The notes under the pieces were generated by a model. It worked only from the letters and a program-made list of their open reading frames with translations, did no database searches and was not told the DNA's origin. Positions 1-7,888 of a stretch of DNA of 50,518 nucleotides are shown piece by piece. The stretch covers positions 1 to 50,518 of IMG/VR virus record IMGVR_UViG_3300012683_000004; one strand, given 5' to 3'. Origin of the DNA: a virus. Each line of letters opens with the position of its first letter. Within the stretch, counting starts at the first letter, position 1. The translations under genes and the position numbers were made by a program.

Positions 1-123
1 GCCATCTTCCAGTCGCTAGCCACGGACAAGGCAGAGCGTATCTTGCGCGACTGGGTAGCCGGCAGGACTACCATCTGGCATGACTTCTCCGATAAATACG
101 CAGCTTCGTTAACGCTAGTTAGC
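1..123. repeat. Direct terminal repeat, left copy
   Basis: These 123 bases are identical to the last 123 bases of the window (50396-50518). The repeat lies inside one continuous reading frame, so the two ends join in phase. It is either a real terminal redundancy or, more likely, the overlap left when a circular or circularly permuted genome is assembled. Unique length would then be 50,395 bases. Confidence 0.97.
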
Positions 124-456
124 GATCATCCTGCGACCGGATGTCCCATCCTAGTTCCTGACAGCTTCCCTGAGTTCTTCTACCTATATCGTGGGTACTG
201 CGAGGCCTCCCGGCTGAAGATGGTAGAGGGGTGGCCCGAGATCGGATGCGTAACTGCAACGTCAAAAACAGTTGACGACGCAGCGCTGAAGTGCTTGAAG
301 CTCACGGAGTTCGTCACCTTCCCCAACAAGGGCTACCGCACGGATCTGGCCGAGACCTACCTGCCTACTCTCCCCGCTTCGCGGTACTACGCCCTAGCTC
401 GCCTTGGGACCTTTGGGCCAGTTGCGGATAAGCACCAGGGCCCAGAACACAGCTAG
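1..456 (+). CDS. ATP-grasp (PurD-like) ligase, C-terminal part continuing across the genome junction
   Basis: This is the tail end of the gene that begins at 49517. Frame 1 is open from the first base and stops with TAG at 454-456. Bases 1-123 duplicate 50396-50518, so the joined gene is 49517-50518 followed by 124-456, giving about 444 residues, close to the usual length of phosphoribosylamine-glycine ligases (about 430). The internal TTG at 43 is not a plausible start, because it interrupts a continuous conserved domain. This part should hold the C-terminal domain after the ATP-grasp core. It ends 35 bases before the convergent gene at 492-812; no hairpin terminator is obvious in that gap. 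Confidence 0.85.
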   Translation, partial: AIFQSLATDKAERILRDWVAGRTTIWHDFSDKYAASLTLVSDHPATGCPILVPDSFPEFFYLYRGYCEASRLKMVEGWPEIGCVTATSKTVDDAALKCLKLTEFVTFPNKGYRTDLAETYLPTLPASRYYALARLGTFGPVADKHQGPEHS

Positions 457-491
457 ACACAAGATCCCCCAGAAGACACGCTCGCCAGGAG

Positions 492-812
492 TCATGCGAG
501 GTTGATGTTGGCGCCGGGGAAGTGGTCTGCGACCCACTCCTTGTACATCTCCACCTCTCGCTCCATGCCGAGCGCTATCGTCGTTAGATACTCGTCTTTG
601 GTGATAACACCCTTGTGGATAAGCAGCTCCGCTAGTGCCGCGCCATCCACTAACGCAGAGTTGACTCCAACCCGGAGATGCTTCGGCTGCGTCTCTGTGC
701 CATCGTGCTCCATCTTGAGCGCTACTCCAGTCTGCATCGCGTGTGCGGCAGCGTGGTAGCGCCTTAGCGCCTCTGGCTCCGCTAGAAGCTTACTGAAGTC
801 AAGATGCTTCAT
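492..812 (-). CDS. Conserved-looking phage protein, unknown function
   Basis: A 106-residue soluble protein with no motif I recognise. It is mostly helical in appearance, with a charged N-terminus, a central hydrophobic stretch (ALVDGAALAELLIHKG) and an acidic C-terminal helix. The ATG start is supported by a very strong AAGGAGG ribosome binding site that is the right-hand end of a GTAC palindrome (821-840). It is the last gene of the leftward arm and converges on the end of the ATP-grasp gene. Confidence 0.75.
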   Translation of the reverse strand: MKHLDFSKLLAEPEALRRYHAAAHAMQTGVALKMEHDGTETQPKHLRVGVNSALVDGAALAELLIHKGVITKDEYLTTIALGMEREVEMYKEWVADHFPGANINLA

Positions 813-820
813 CCTTCCTC

Positions 821-840
821 CTTGTACTAATCCGTACCAG
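821..840. promoter_or_regulatory. GTAC palindrome, copy 1
   Basis: CTTGTACTAATCCGTACCAG. Two GTAC half-sites ten bases apart. Read on the minus strand it runs straight into the AAGGAGG ribosome binding site of the gene ending at 492, so a bound protein, or an RNA hairpin, could block its translation or transcription. Confidence 0.6.
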
Positions 841-997
841 TAAGGAAATCCCGAACTGCTTCCGCGTCCTCATCGCTCATCATAATCGCAGCCACCTGAT
901 GCGACGTCTCGAACCTCGGCCCAGCGGCCCATCTCTGGAGATCATAGGCCTCTAGCAGCCGAGCCATCACGCGCCGCAGAGCTCTTCTATACTCCAT
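827..997 (-). CDS. Small hypothetical protein
   Basis: A 56-residue protein of unknown function, basic at the N-terminus (EYRRALRRVMARLLEAYDLQRW) and acidic at the C-terminus. An in-frame ATG lies further upstream at 1018, but the ATG at 997 is preceded by AAGGAGG at ideal spacing and is preferred. Its end overlaps the GTAC palindrome that serves the next gene. Confidence 0.65.
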   Translation of the reverse strand: MEYRRALRRVMARLLEAYDLQRWAAGPRFETSHQVAAIMMSDEDAEAVRDFLTGTD

Positions 998-1097
998 CCA
1001 GACCTCCTTACTTTCCATCGGGTTACCGCCTTTGACTATGACGCTCGCCCGTCTCCGTAGCTCGGCGGAGCCGCGCTGGGGGGGGGCGGGGCTGATC

Positions 1098-1433
1098 CTA
1101 CTTGCCAGGGTTGCTTTGGCTCCACTTTACTATCTCATCAATGGAGTAGAACACAGGTATACCTACGACCTCTGCGAGTTTGCACTCCTCGTCAGCTCCC
1201 TTCGACTCCCCTGGCATCCTATAGACTGCCTGACACTGCTTGAGCCACTCGTTGTCCCACGCGGTCCATTCCTCGTACTCGTGTGGGGAGACGATGTCCC
1301 ACAGGCACGTCACGTGAGGAACGAACGGGGCGAAACCTCTCGACATCAGCAGGTCTCCTATCACTACGGCTCTATAGATGTTATGCATAGTGTTGCCCTT
1401 CGTGATAGGTCCGGCAACGTACACGCGTAGCAT
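1098..1433 (-). CDS. Nucleoside 2-deoxyribosyltransferase-like (DUF4406) protein
   Basis: The 111-residue protein starts with the family signature VYVAGPIT and continues through GFAPFVPH, LWD, WD..WL..C.AV.RMPGES.GAD.E and GIPVFYS, which is the DUF4406 / nucleoside deoxyribosyltransferase-like pattern common in phages. Members are thought to act on nucleotides or nucleosides; the reaction here is not known. ATG 1433 is chosen over GTG 1436 because GGAGG sits four bases upstream. The start overlaps the stop of the upstream ATPase gene, implying translational coupling. About 80 bases after its end hold a run of nine G residues and no gene. Confidence 0.85.
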   Translation of the reverse strand: MLRVYVAGPITKGNTMHNIYRAVVIGDLLMSRGFAPFVPHVTCLWDIVSPHEYEEWTAWDNEWLKQCQAVYRMPGESKGADEECKLAEVVGIPVFYSIDEIVKWSQSNPGK

Positions 1434-2596
1434 CACTCCTCCATGTCGAGTGGGTAGTATTGGGGACCCTTCTCCCCCTGTGCGACCTTGATGTGGCCTA
1501 TCGTCTGCAGCATGTTGATGACCTCGTCGAGCTCCTCCTTGCGAATGCTATGCTTGAACATGTCCATTAGCTTTGCGTACTTGATGCCAGGAGTCATGCT
1601 TACTACTTCTTGAACCTGCTGAAGATCGAGAGTCAGAGGGTTCTTCCCTACTGCGCTGAAGGTCTTAGCCATTGCCGGTTCTGCCTGCTCGAGTAGGCTG
1701 AGAGCTGTCTCGATATCCTTCATCGTTAGAACAGTATCATCCTTCCTCGAGGCGGAGATTAGCATGGCCACCTTTAGTAGATGCATCGGCTTCCGCTCGA
1801 AGTAGCCAGATAGCCTAGTGTCAGGCGTTGACTTGACTCCCTTCTGGTGCGTGTCTACGTACCACTTTCTATAGAAGTCCTCTGCTTCTTTATCTAGCGT
1901 GTATCGTCCAGAGATTAGTGAGATAGCATGCAGATCCTTAGCTAGCAGCTCTCCGAGATCGACCTGATCTTTAGATAGCTTCGGGAATGGGTCTCTAATT
2001 CTCGGAGTATCTTGATAGATAAAGACGATCCTCGACGTCAGGCCTATGCCGACGGTGTCAAGTGGTAGGCTCCTTGCAATCCAGTCTGGAGTAGTAGCTC
2101 CTTCAATGTTTAGATACGGTGCTCGAATCTTATTCGTCCCACCCATCTTTGTCTTGTGAGACCACTCATCAGGGCTGTCGTAGATATCCGTCAGGAAGAC
2201 TACCATATCCATGCCTGACGTAGTCAACAGGCTCGCAAACTCAGTTGAGTAGGCTGTCATGCTACTGTGCCCGTCTGCGTGAGCCTGAGTTAGGTCCAAG
2301 ATGAGCCGCTCTCTCGACGTCGAGTCGGTAGAGAAGTTGATGCCAGGAGTCTTAGCCAAGAATCCCCTTCCTACTCGCATGGCAGTAGACTTCTTACACC
2401 GGCCTGGTGGGCCGACTAGAACTACGTACAGATTAGGATACAGAAGAAAGTATCCCATATCGAAAAAGGCTTTTCTTCTTATCGCTCCAGCGATCGTCGA
2501 GAGCGCCGTCCATACGTGATACTCGTCAGGTGATTCCAGCTCAGCTGTATAGGCCATATACGCCTGAATCCAGTCAGGCAGTAGTCTATCTGGCAA
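1433..2596 (-). CDS. DUF3987-type P-loop ATPase, probable replicative helicase
   Basis: A 387-residue protein with an N-terminal helical segment (DWIQAYMAYTAELESPDEYHVW), a P-loop written GPPGRCKKS near residues 63-71, an acidic beta strand (VVFLTD) resembling Walker B near 130, and a C-terminal winged-helix-like region (YAKLMDMFKHSIRKEELDEVINML). This is the layout of DUF3987 phage ATPases that sit next to DNA polymerases and probably unwind DNA. TTG 2596 is the most upstream start, overlapping the previous stop; an ATG lies at about 2557. No separate DnaB- or DnaG-like gene is seen, so this may be the main replication ATPase. Confidence 0.75.
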   Translation of the reverse strand: MPDRLLPDWIQAYMAYTAELESPDEYHVWTALSTIAGAIRRKAFFDMGYFLLYPNLYVVLVGPPGRCKKSTAMRVGRGFLAKTPGINFSTDSTSRERLILDLTQAHADGHSSMTAYSTEFASLLTTSGMDMVVFLTDIYDSPDEWSHKTKMGGTNKIRAPYLNIEGATTPDWIARSLPLDTVGIGLTSRIVFIYQDTPRIRDPFPKLSKDQVDLGELLAKDLHAISLISGRYTLDKEAEDFYRKWYVDTHQKGVKSTPDTRLSGYFERKPMHLLKVAMLISASRKDDTVLTMKDIETALSLLEQAEPAMAKTFSAVGKNPLTLDLQQVQEVVSMTPGIKYAKLMDMFKHSIRKEELDEVINMLQTIGHIKVAQGEKGPQYYPLDMEE

Positions 2597-2780
2597 TTTC
2601 CGTCACCGTCCAGCCAAGGAGCTCAAGCTCATGTCTGACCCAGGACAGCTCACGGCCGTGAATTCTCTTATAGAGAATCGGCGCGCACCTTACCACGGCC
2701 TGCGTCATAGGATCTACTACAAATCCTACTACGCAGTTTTCGTTTTCAGCTCGGAAGAGTCTGAACTCGGGACCTTCCAT
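2586..2780 (-). CDS. Small hypothetical protein between polymerase and helicase genes
   Basis: A 64-residue protein starting at an ATG preceded by AAGGA, inside the last 52 bases of the polymerase gene in a different frame, and ending inside the start of the ATPase gene. It has alternating hydrophobic strands and an amphipathic C-terminal helix (HELELLGWTVTEI). Its position between two replication genes suggests a replication-associated role, but nothing in the sequence identifies one. Confidence 0.6.
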   Translation of the reverse strand: MEGPEFRLFRAENENCVVGFVVDPMTQAVVRCAPILYKRIHGRELSWVRHELELLGWTVTEIAR

Positions 2781-5101
2781 TTCCTCAGTCCTTCTGGGTT
2801 CTCGCCCGTTTTCTCGTTGAACTCGCCCCAGTTCTTCCCGACTTTCGCGTCGCTGGGGATTGTAAGAGTTCGTCCATGAATCTGGATAGGAATCTGCATA
2901 GCCTCCTGTACTGCTGGTACGACAGTTCCGACCTCAGATTCCTCGCACTGCCCCAGCACCGCGTCGTGCTCGTTAAGTAATATTTCCGCTCCTGGGACTT
3001 TAGAAGCAGCAAGCATTCCCATCTCACCGAGGATTCCGACAGTACACTGGGGCTGAAAGGCGATCGCTTCATTGAAGAAGTTGACGTTGTCCCACCTGCC
3101 GTAGAACTGCCTCCTCCACCCGAGCGGGGTTTCGAGGATCCTGTACTTGAGCGCTTGCCTGACTTCATTCCACCAGATCTCCTTGATCTCGGGATATAGC
3201 ATGAAATATGCCGTCTGCCCGTTTACGACGTCGCCGTACGCTAGTCTGATCCCGTCGGCAGCCGCAACTTTGATAATGCGATCCGGTCCCTCGCCGTAGT
3301 TCGAGCCGTGGACGATCCTCTTGACAGCGACACGCTTGTCCTCATCATAATAACCAAAGAAGCGAACTGAATTCTCTTTATGTATATCCCTCCCGCTCGC
3401 AAAGAGCTCGATAAGAGATTCGCATCTTGCCAGATATGCCACCACTCGTGCCTCGGCCTGAGAGAGATCGACGTAGAAGAGGACCTTTCCAGCGTCAGCA
3501 ATGAACATTCTGCGTAGCCTCGGCGGAATGTTCTGTAAGTTAGTCCCAGAACCGTATATGTTCGCTCGACTCGCCAGCCGCCCCGTTCGAGTACCTGTAG
3601 GATCGAACAGGCATCGCATTCTCCCGTCCGCGTCAATCTGAGCATCGAGATACCTCTCTATTAGGTCCCTTCTCTTCCGGATCTCCAGTATCGTCATGAG
3701 CACTGGATGATTGTACTTCCCAGCAAGTTCGACTATTGCGTCCTTATTGGCTGTGGGACGTTTAGTCTCGCGATGCAGCTTAACTGGCAACTTCAGCGTG
3801 TCATAGAGCAACTTGTGCATGTCAGGCGCCGACTTTACGTTCAGCGGCTTACCGGCCGACTTGTCGAGAAATGCCTGTAGATTAATGACCTCCTGAGTGT
3901 ATTGCTTCCTCAGCTCGTCTCGCAGTGGTAGGTCGATCTTGACGCCCCTTCTACTCATCTGTCTCAGCAGCGGCAAGATCGCCATCTCGTGCTCAAAGAC
4001 GTGGCGCACCTTGAAGGTGTCGAGCCCCTTCTCATGCGCGCTACGAATCTCTCCTGTGCAACAGGCGTCGTAGCCGTTGTATCTATAGAACATCGCCAGG
4101 TCGCCTGTCTCCTTCCACAGCTTCCCGTCGTCCTTGTAGAAGGGCTGCTTGGTATAGATGCTCACCTGGAAACCAAGGCCCTTCTTCAGCGGCGATGTCC
4201 CGCCCTGCTTCCCTCCTCTGAGCATCTTAACTTCGTCCCCACCTCCGGCCGCCTCCATAAGCAGCGCGTGATGCGAGAACATAATGTCCCACTGGAAGTT
4301 CACGACCTCGTAGCCGTTGTCCTCCAGTACTGTCAAGTCGTACTGTCCGAAGTTCTGCCCGCATTTCTTATTAGGAGAGGCGAGCAGCCTTCTGATAACA
4401 GCTTCTCCTCCAGGAGCGCTAGTAGGCACAACCAGAGCTCTTCCTGGATTATCGCTGAAGCCCACACATACAACTTCGTGTCTGTTTGTACCTGGTATCG
4501 TCTCGATATCGACTGAGAGCCACTCTGCATGGAACATCTCCTCGGCCCACTCTGCGGCTTCGGGCCACACTCGAATCTCGCGCTGTGGCAGAACGATCTC
4601 AGGAAACTTAACTTCCTCTGCCACTCGCTTCATGTCCAGCCGGATTAGAGCCCGGTTCTCATACTGCCTAAACACGCTGGCAGGATGGAACGTGGGCAGG
4701 ACTTTCTGGCCCTTGACTAGTGAGCACTCGAGCACCGACCCGCGATACTTGGTGATGCTGTGCTTATTGGTCAGAAATCTCAGCGGTACGTCACCAAGCG
4801 CCAGGACTAGGTTAGGTCTGATCTCCTCTATATCCTTCTTGAGCTGTACAATCCCGTACAGGAGGGCAGGATGCGGCTTCGGCTTGAGGAAGGTCTCGAA
4901 CTTGTTGGCGGGAGGGCGCTCGTGACAGACGTTCGTTACGAAGACGTCCGAGCGAGGGATGCCTACGGTGATAAGATAGTCATTGAGATCTTCACCCGAC
5001 GCACCAGAGAACGGCACGCCTGAGGCATCTTCCGTTGCCCCTGGGGCTTCGCCTACAACTAGTAGCTTAGCTGTCTTTGGGCCGGACTGTATTAGCCGCA
5101 C
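2729..5101 (-). CDS. Family A DNA polymerase with N-terminal uracil-DNA glycosylase domain
   Basis: A 790-residue multidomain enzyme that should copy the phage genome. Residues 1-165 are a family 4/5-type uracil-DNA glycosylase (VGEAPGATED, VTNVCHERPP, ALGDVPLRFL, PTFHPASVFR). Residues 190-370 are a DEDD 3'-5' exonuclease (LSVDIETIPG; NFGQYDLTVL; YNGYDACCT). Residues 380-790 are the PolI-type polymerase: motif A VDLSQAEARV near 542, O-helix KRIVHGSNYG near 594-603, motif C NEHDAVL near 708. A glycosylase-exonuclease-polymerase fusion is known from phages such as SPO1. The O-helix position equivalent to E. coli Phe762 is His, which is unusual. The upstream 18 bases separate it from the gene at 5120. 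Confidence 0.95.
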   Translation of the reverse strand: MRLIQSGPKTAKLLVVGEAPGATEDASGVPFSGASGEDLNDYLITVGIPRSDVFVTNVCHERPPANKFETFLKPKPHPALLYGIVQLKKDIEEIRPNLVLALGDVPLRFLTNKHSITKYRGSVLECSLVKGQKVLPTFHPASVFRQYENRALIRLDMKRVAEEVKFPEIVLPQREIRVWPEAAEWAEEMFHAEWLSVDIETIPGTNRHEVVCVGFSDNPGRALVVPTSAPGGEAVIRRLLASPNKKCGQNFGQYDLTVLEDNGYEVVNFQWDIMFSHHALLMEAAGGGDEVKMLRGGKQGGTSPLKKGLGFQVSIYTKQPFYKDDGKLWKETGDLAMFYRYNGYDACCTGEIRSAHEKGLDTFKVRHVFEHEMAILPLLRQMSRRGVKIDLPLRDELRKQYTQEVINLQAFLDKSAGKPLNVKSAPDMHKLLYDTLKLPVKLHRETKRPTANKDAIVELAGKYNHPVLMTILEIRKRRDLIERYLDAQIDADGRMRCLFDPTGTRTGRLASRANIYGSGTNLQNIPPRLRRMFIADAGKVLFYVDLSQAEARVVAYLARCESLIELFASGRDIHKENSVRFFGYYDEDKRVAVKRIVHGSNYGEGPDRIIKVAAADGIRLAYGDVVNGQTAYFMLYPEIKEIWWNEVRQALKYRILETPLGWRRQFYGRWDNVNFFNEAIAFQPQCTVGILGEMGMLAASKVPGAEILLNEHDAVLGQCEESEVGTVVPAVQEAMQIPIQIHGRTLTIPSDAKVGKNWGEFNEKTGENPEGLRKWKVPSSDSSELKTKTA

Positions 5102-5119
5102 TTAGGACCCCACTGGTCA

Positions 5120-5341
5120 TTAGCGGTCTTTATAGCCGTGAATGAGACTAATACCTGACTTGATGCCTAGTGTTGGGCCCTTTCGCTCAGTTGTTGCGGC
5201 ACAGATGATTAGCACGTCGCAGATCAGCTCAGTGAGCTTCTTCTCGATAACCTCCCCTTGGGCTTTCCATACTACCAGGTTCTCGCGCAAGGGTACTAGC
5301 AGTGCTTGTCTGATCTGTTCGTCACTTATCTCAATACTCAC
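5120..5341 (-). CDS. Small hypothetical protein
   Basis: A 73-residue protein, mainly one long helix (EQIRQALLVPLRENLVVWKAQGEVIEKKLTEL begins near residue 8 in pieces) followed by hydrophobic strands. GTG 5341 is chosen because it overlaps the TAG of the upstream micro-gene (ATAGTG). Longer versions of this frame upstream are less likely. Unknown function; it lies directly before the polymerase gene. Confidence 0.6.
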   Translation of the reverse strand: MSIEISDEQIRQALLVPLRENLVVWKAQGEVIEKKLTELICDVLIICAATTERKGPTLGIKSGISLIHGYKDR

Positions 5342-5436
5342 TATGGGCGCCGCCAGCCCCGGATCGCTGCCACGGCGAGCGGGAAGAAGATCGTAAACAG
5401 GATGCCACCGATGAAGCTGAGTAAGCAACGGATCAT
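5341..5436 (-). CDS. 31-residue single-pass membrane peptide
   Basis: The ATG at 5436 opens a 31-codon frame with one strongly hydrophobic segment (CLLSFIGGILFTIFFPLAV) flanked by an Arg near the start and RGWRR at the end. It ends with a stop that overlaps the next start. No clear ribosome binding site is visible, so the call is tentative. It would be an inner-membrane peptide of unknown role. Confidence 0.4.
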   Translation of the reverse strand: MIRCLLSFIGGILFTIFFPLAVAAIRGWRRP

Positions 5437-5446
5437 AGCATTCCGA

Positions 5447-5920
5447 TCATGCGGGCCCGTCCGACGCCTGCGCGAGCGCCGCCCGCAGATCAGAAGCAAT
5501 GATGTCCACTTGGCTCCATTCCACCGCACAGTCAGCGCCCCGACCTCCGCCCATGACCGCCGAGGAAAGCACGAAGAGGCGATTCACCATGGCGATCATC
5601 GCGTCCGTGGGAGCGAGCTGCGCCGCCGCCGGCGCCCCCGGAGACACGTAGCGCCGTTGGATCACCCACGCCAGGATGCCCCACCAGCCGAGCGACTCCC
5701 ACGCCGCGACAACGGTCGCCAATTCGCTCGGCGGGATTTCCTCCGCATCCGCCGCGGGCACAAAGAAGTCGTTGAGGCCCACGAGAAGCGCACCCGTCTC
5801 CTCGTCGCGCCACACCCGGCTGCGCGGGCTCGCCAGCATCTGCTCGATGCGCTCCGAGTCCGGCGCGGGCGGTCCGTCGACGTCGCGGCCCGCCGCGGGG
5901 CCCCGGGGGCCCGCACTCAT
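5447..5920 (-). CDS. Hypothetical protein in GC-rich patch
   Basis: 157 residues, Ala/Gly/Pro rich at the N-terminus, then an ordered domain with SRVWRDEETGALLVGLNDFFVP, a Trp-rich stretch (WESLGWWGILAWVIQRRYVSPG) and a C-terminal helix. No family recognised. ATG 5920 follows GAGGGG at about nine bases. Base composition here is visibly more GC-rich than in flanking genes, and the codons are nearly all G/C-ending, a sign of recent acquisition together with the two genes upstream (5933-6297). Confidence 0.65.
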   Translation of the reverse strand: MSAGPRGPAAGRDVDGPPAPDSERIEQMLASPRSRVWRDEETGALLVGLNDFFVPAADAEEIPPSELATVVAAWESLGWWGILAWVIQRRYVSPGAPAAAQLAPTDAMIAMVNRLFVLSSAVMGGGRGADCAVEWSQVDIIASDLRAALAQASDGPA

Positions 5921-5932
5921 GTCACGCACCCC

Positions 5933-6157
5933 TCACGGCACTTCACTGAAATCGACGTGATAGAACTTCCCGAGCACGAACTGCGCGAGCGCCGCAGGAT
6001 TGTCCACCTGCATTTCGATGCTGCCGCTCGGCGTCGCCTTCTGGAAACGCTGGTCCTCAGGAATCGTCGCGTCATACTGCGTCGTGAACTTTAGGGTCTT
6101 GCCGCCCCAGGTGTGCTCCGTGATACTCGTCAATGACAACTTGGCGCGCACGCTCAT
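5933..6157 (-). CDS. Small conserved phage protein (SVRAK..TEHTWGG type)
   Basis: 74 residues. The pattern VRAK-LSLTSITEHTWGG followed by KFTTQYD, EDQRFQKATPSG, IEMQVDNPAALAQFVLGKFYHVDF matches a small protein found in many unrelated phages, always compact and beta-rich; its function is not known. The start ATG overlaps the stop of the zinc-ribbon gene upstream. It sits in the GC-rich patch. Confidence 0.75.
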   Translation of the reverse strand: MSVRAKLSLTSITEHTWGGKTLKFTTQYDATIPEDQRFQKATPSGSIEMQVDNPAALAQFVLGKFYHVDFSEVP

Positions 6158-6297
6158 GCTGGTCTCCAGGCATCGGGAATGACACTCACATGCCCACACT
6201 TGCCGCAGCGCAACGCGGGCTCGCCGTCCTGCGATTCGCAGGGGTCGAAGTACGCCCAGCGATTGCAGACAGCGCAGAAAAAGTACGTGCGGCTCAT
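6154..6297 (-). CDS. 47-residue zinc-ribbon protein
   Basis: The ATG at 6297 opens a short frame with two CxxC pairs (FFCAVCNRW and LRCGKCGHV), the spacing of a zinc ribbon. It ends in an ATGA overlap with the following gene, which supports it being real. Probable metal-binding adaptor or nucleic-acid contact; role unknown. It is the first gene of the GC-rich patch. Confidence 0.65.
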   Translation of the reverse strand: MSRTYFFCAVCNRWAYFDPCESQDGEPALRCGKCGHVSVIPDAWRPA

Positions 6298-6322
6298 GGT
6301 CGGGTCTCCGCTGGGGGGCCGG

Positions 6323-7570
6323 TCACGCGGACCTCGCTTCGTCGTCTGGTGTCCATGCTTTCACCTTTTTGATGGCAACTGATCGTCTAGCTGGATCAAG
6401 CTCACACCCCCAATACTCCCGCTGAAGTGACGTAGCCGCTGCTGGAACTGAGCCAGATCCAACGAAGAAATCGGCCACAGTCTCGCCAGGTACTGTAAGT
6501 CGCCTGATAAGCTCTTGATAGAGTTCCACTGGACGTTCAACCAGTAGATCTCGCTCATCACCCGGTACGGGGGCGAAGCGTAGTACATTCGGCAATCCCC
6601 TCTGTATCATCTGCGGCTCGCCTTTCAGACAGTGGAGCGCCATGTCGTAGCCACGCGCAAAATACCTGTCTGGTCTTGCTGTATAACAGCGCCCGTCCGA
6701 GCGATCCCAGATGACAGGCATTTCGTCAACGACGAATCCAGCTGCGCGAAAAGCAATCTTAGCCCGTTCGTACCAGGTAGGACCAAGAAACCAAATGAGC
6801 CAGCCGTCGGACTTGAGAACTCTATATAGCTCCGGTGCCATTCCAAGTAGGCGGAGGTAAGACTTCTCGTCGTCCTGGTACGCTGTAACCGCTTGCTCAG
6901 TTCCTGCCTTTCGGCTGTCGTAGTCAATTCCGAACGGAGGGTCAGTAAGGACAAGACGAAACATTCCCTCAGGCAGTCGCTTAATGACTTCGACAGAGTC
7001 ACCGAGGAGTATCTTTTCCTCGATCTCTTTAAACTCAGCAGGATTGTCTTTGACGTCTTTGACTCTCGAGACACTTGCCACCTTAGCGAGAGCCCACGAC
7101 CTGGCTTGGTTAATGCTCTTGGCATCCTTCAGCTCCGGGAAGATGTCCATTAGATGAGACAGCTTGACTGCCTCCTGGACTCTCTCCCGTTCCGTGCTGG
7201 CGACCTGGGCAGTCATGGCAGTCGACCAGTTCGGGTCGATCTTCTTCTTGAGCTTGTCGAGTTCGGCAAGGGCCTTGACCCGCTCCTGCCAGGTCATCTG
7301 CTCGCGCTGGATGTTCTCCTCAAGCTCGATCTCTTTCTTCTGCAGGTCGGTCAGGTTCGATAGTCGCTCGAAGCGAATAGCTTTCCAGCCGAGTAGCTTT
7401 GCGGCCGTCAACCTCCGAAATCCTGCTACTAGCACGTCGAAGTCGTCGAGGATGATAGGCTGTAGCAGCCCGAACTTATCGAGCGATTGCTTCAACCCCT
7501 CCATATCGCCTGTCGCTCCGCGAAACCTTCCTGCTTCCACGGTGACGGCAGCCAGTTCGATCTCAGCCAC
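6323..7570 (-). CDS. ParB-like domain fused to N4/N6 DNA methyltransferase
   Basis: 415 residues. Residues 1-110 form a ParB/Srx-type domain (DKFGLLQPIIL, VLVAGFRRLTAAKLLGW, ELEENIQREQMTW). Residues 195-405 form a DNA adenine/cytosine-N4 methyltransferase with catalytic DPPF (LVLTDPPFGIDYD near 210) and a C-terminal S-adenosylmethionine site (DFFVGSGS near 372), an order typical of the beta class. It should methylate phage DNA, possibly to evade host restriction; no partner nuclease is seen, so it is likely an orphan. The target sequence cannot be read from the gene. The start overlaps the upstream gene by eight bases. Confidence 0.9.
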   Translation of the reverse strand: MAEIELAAVTVEAGRFRGATGDMEGLKQSLDKFGLLQPIILDDFDVLVAGFRRLTAAKLLGWKAIRFERLSNLTDLQKKEIELEENIQREQMTWQERVKALAELDKLKKKIDPNWSTAMTAQVASTERERVQEAVKLSHLMDIFPELKDAKSINQARSWALAKVASVSRVKDVKDNPAEFKEIEEKILLGDSVEVIKRLPEGMFRLVLTDPPFGIDYDSRKAGTEQAVTAYQDDEKSYLRLLGMAPELYRVLKSDGWLIWFLGPTWYERAKIAFRAAGFVVDEMPVIWDRSDGRCYTARPDRYFARGYDMALHCLKGEPQMIQRGLPNVLRFAPVPGDERDLLVERPVELYQELIRRLTVPGETVADFFVGSGSVPAAATSLQREYWGCELDPARRSVAIKKVKAWTPDDEARSA

Positions 7571-7880
7571 GACGGGGATCCTTGCCAGGAGCGAATCGAA
7601 GATCGACCGGAGTGATCTTACCGCTGGCCATCTTGACGACTATCAGTCCGCCAATCTCTGGCTGTCCGGCAGCAGACGGTCCTTCTGGTAGGAACCAGTG
7701 ATCGACTTGCTGCTCCAGCTCATCGACACCCTCGTAGTGGATGAGGTCCGCAACTCGCCCCTTGAACAGGTTGTTCAGAAGCTGATCACGGGTCTCGTAG
7801 GTGTGACTCTGTATTATCCCGAAGCTCCTTGTCATCACACGGACGATGAGTTTCTCCTTCGGCATCACGAGCTCTGTCAC
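7563..7880 (-). CDS. Hypothetical protein downstream of a GTAC palindrome
   Basis: 105 residues, alpha/beta in appearance (LIVRVMTRSFGIIQSHTY ... GGLIVVKMASGKITPVDL), no recognised motif. Starts with GTG at 7880, with AAGGAGG supplied by the end of a GTAC palindrome at 7889-7908. It overlaps the methyltransferase start, so the two are probably co-translated and share control by the palindrome. Confidence 0.7.
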   Translation of the reverse strand: MTELVMPKEKLIVRVMTRSFGIIQSHTYETRDQLLNNLFKGRVADLIHYEGVDELEQQVDHWFLPEGPSAAGQPEIGGLIVVKMASGKITPVDLRFAPGKDPRRG

Positions 7881-7888
7881 CTTTCCTC

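Noticed and set aside
43-456. A separate gene starting at TTG 43
   Set aside because: The frame is open to the start of the window and continues the 49517 gene through the terminal repeat, so it is the end of that gene and not an independent one.
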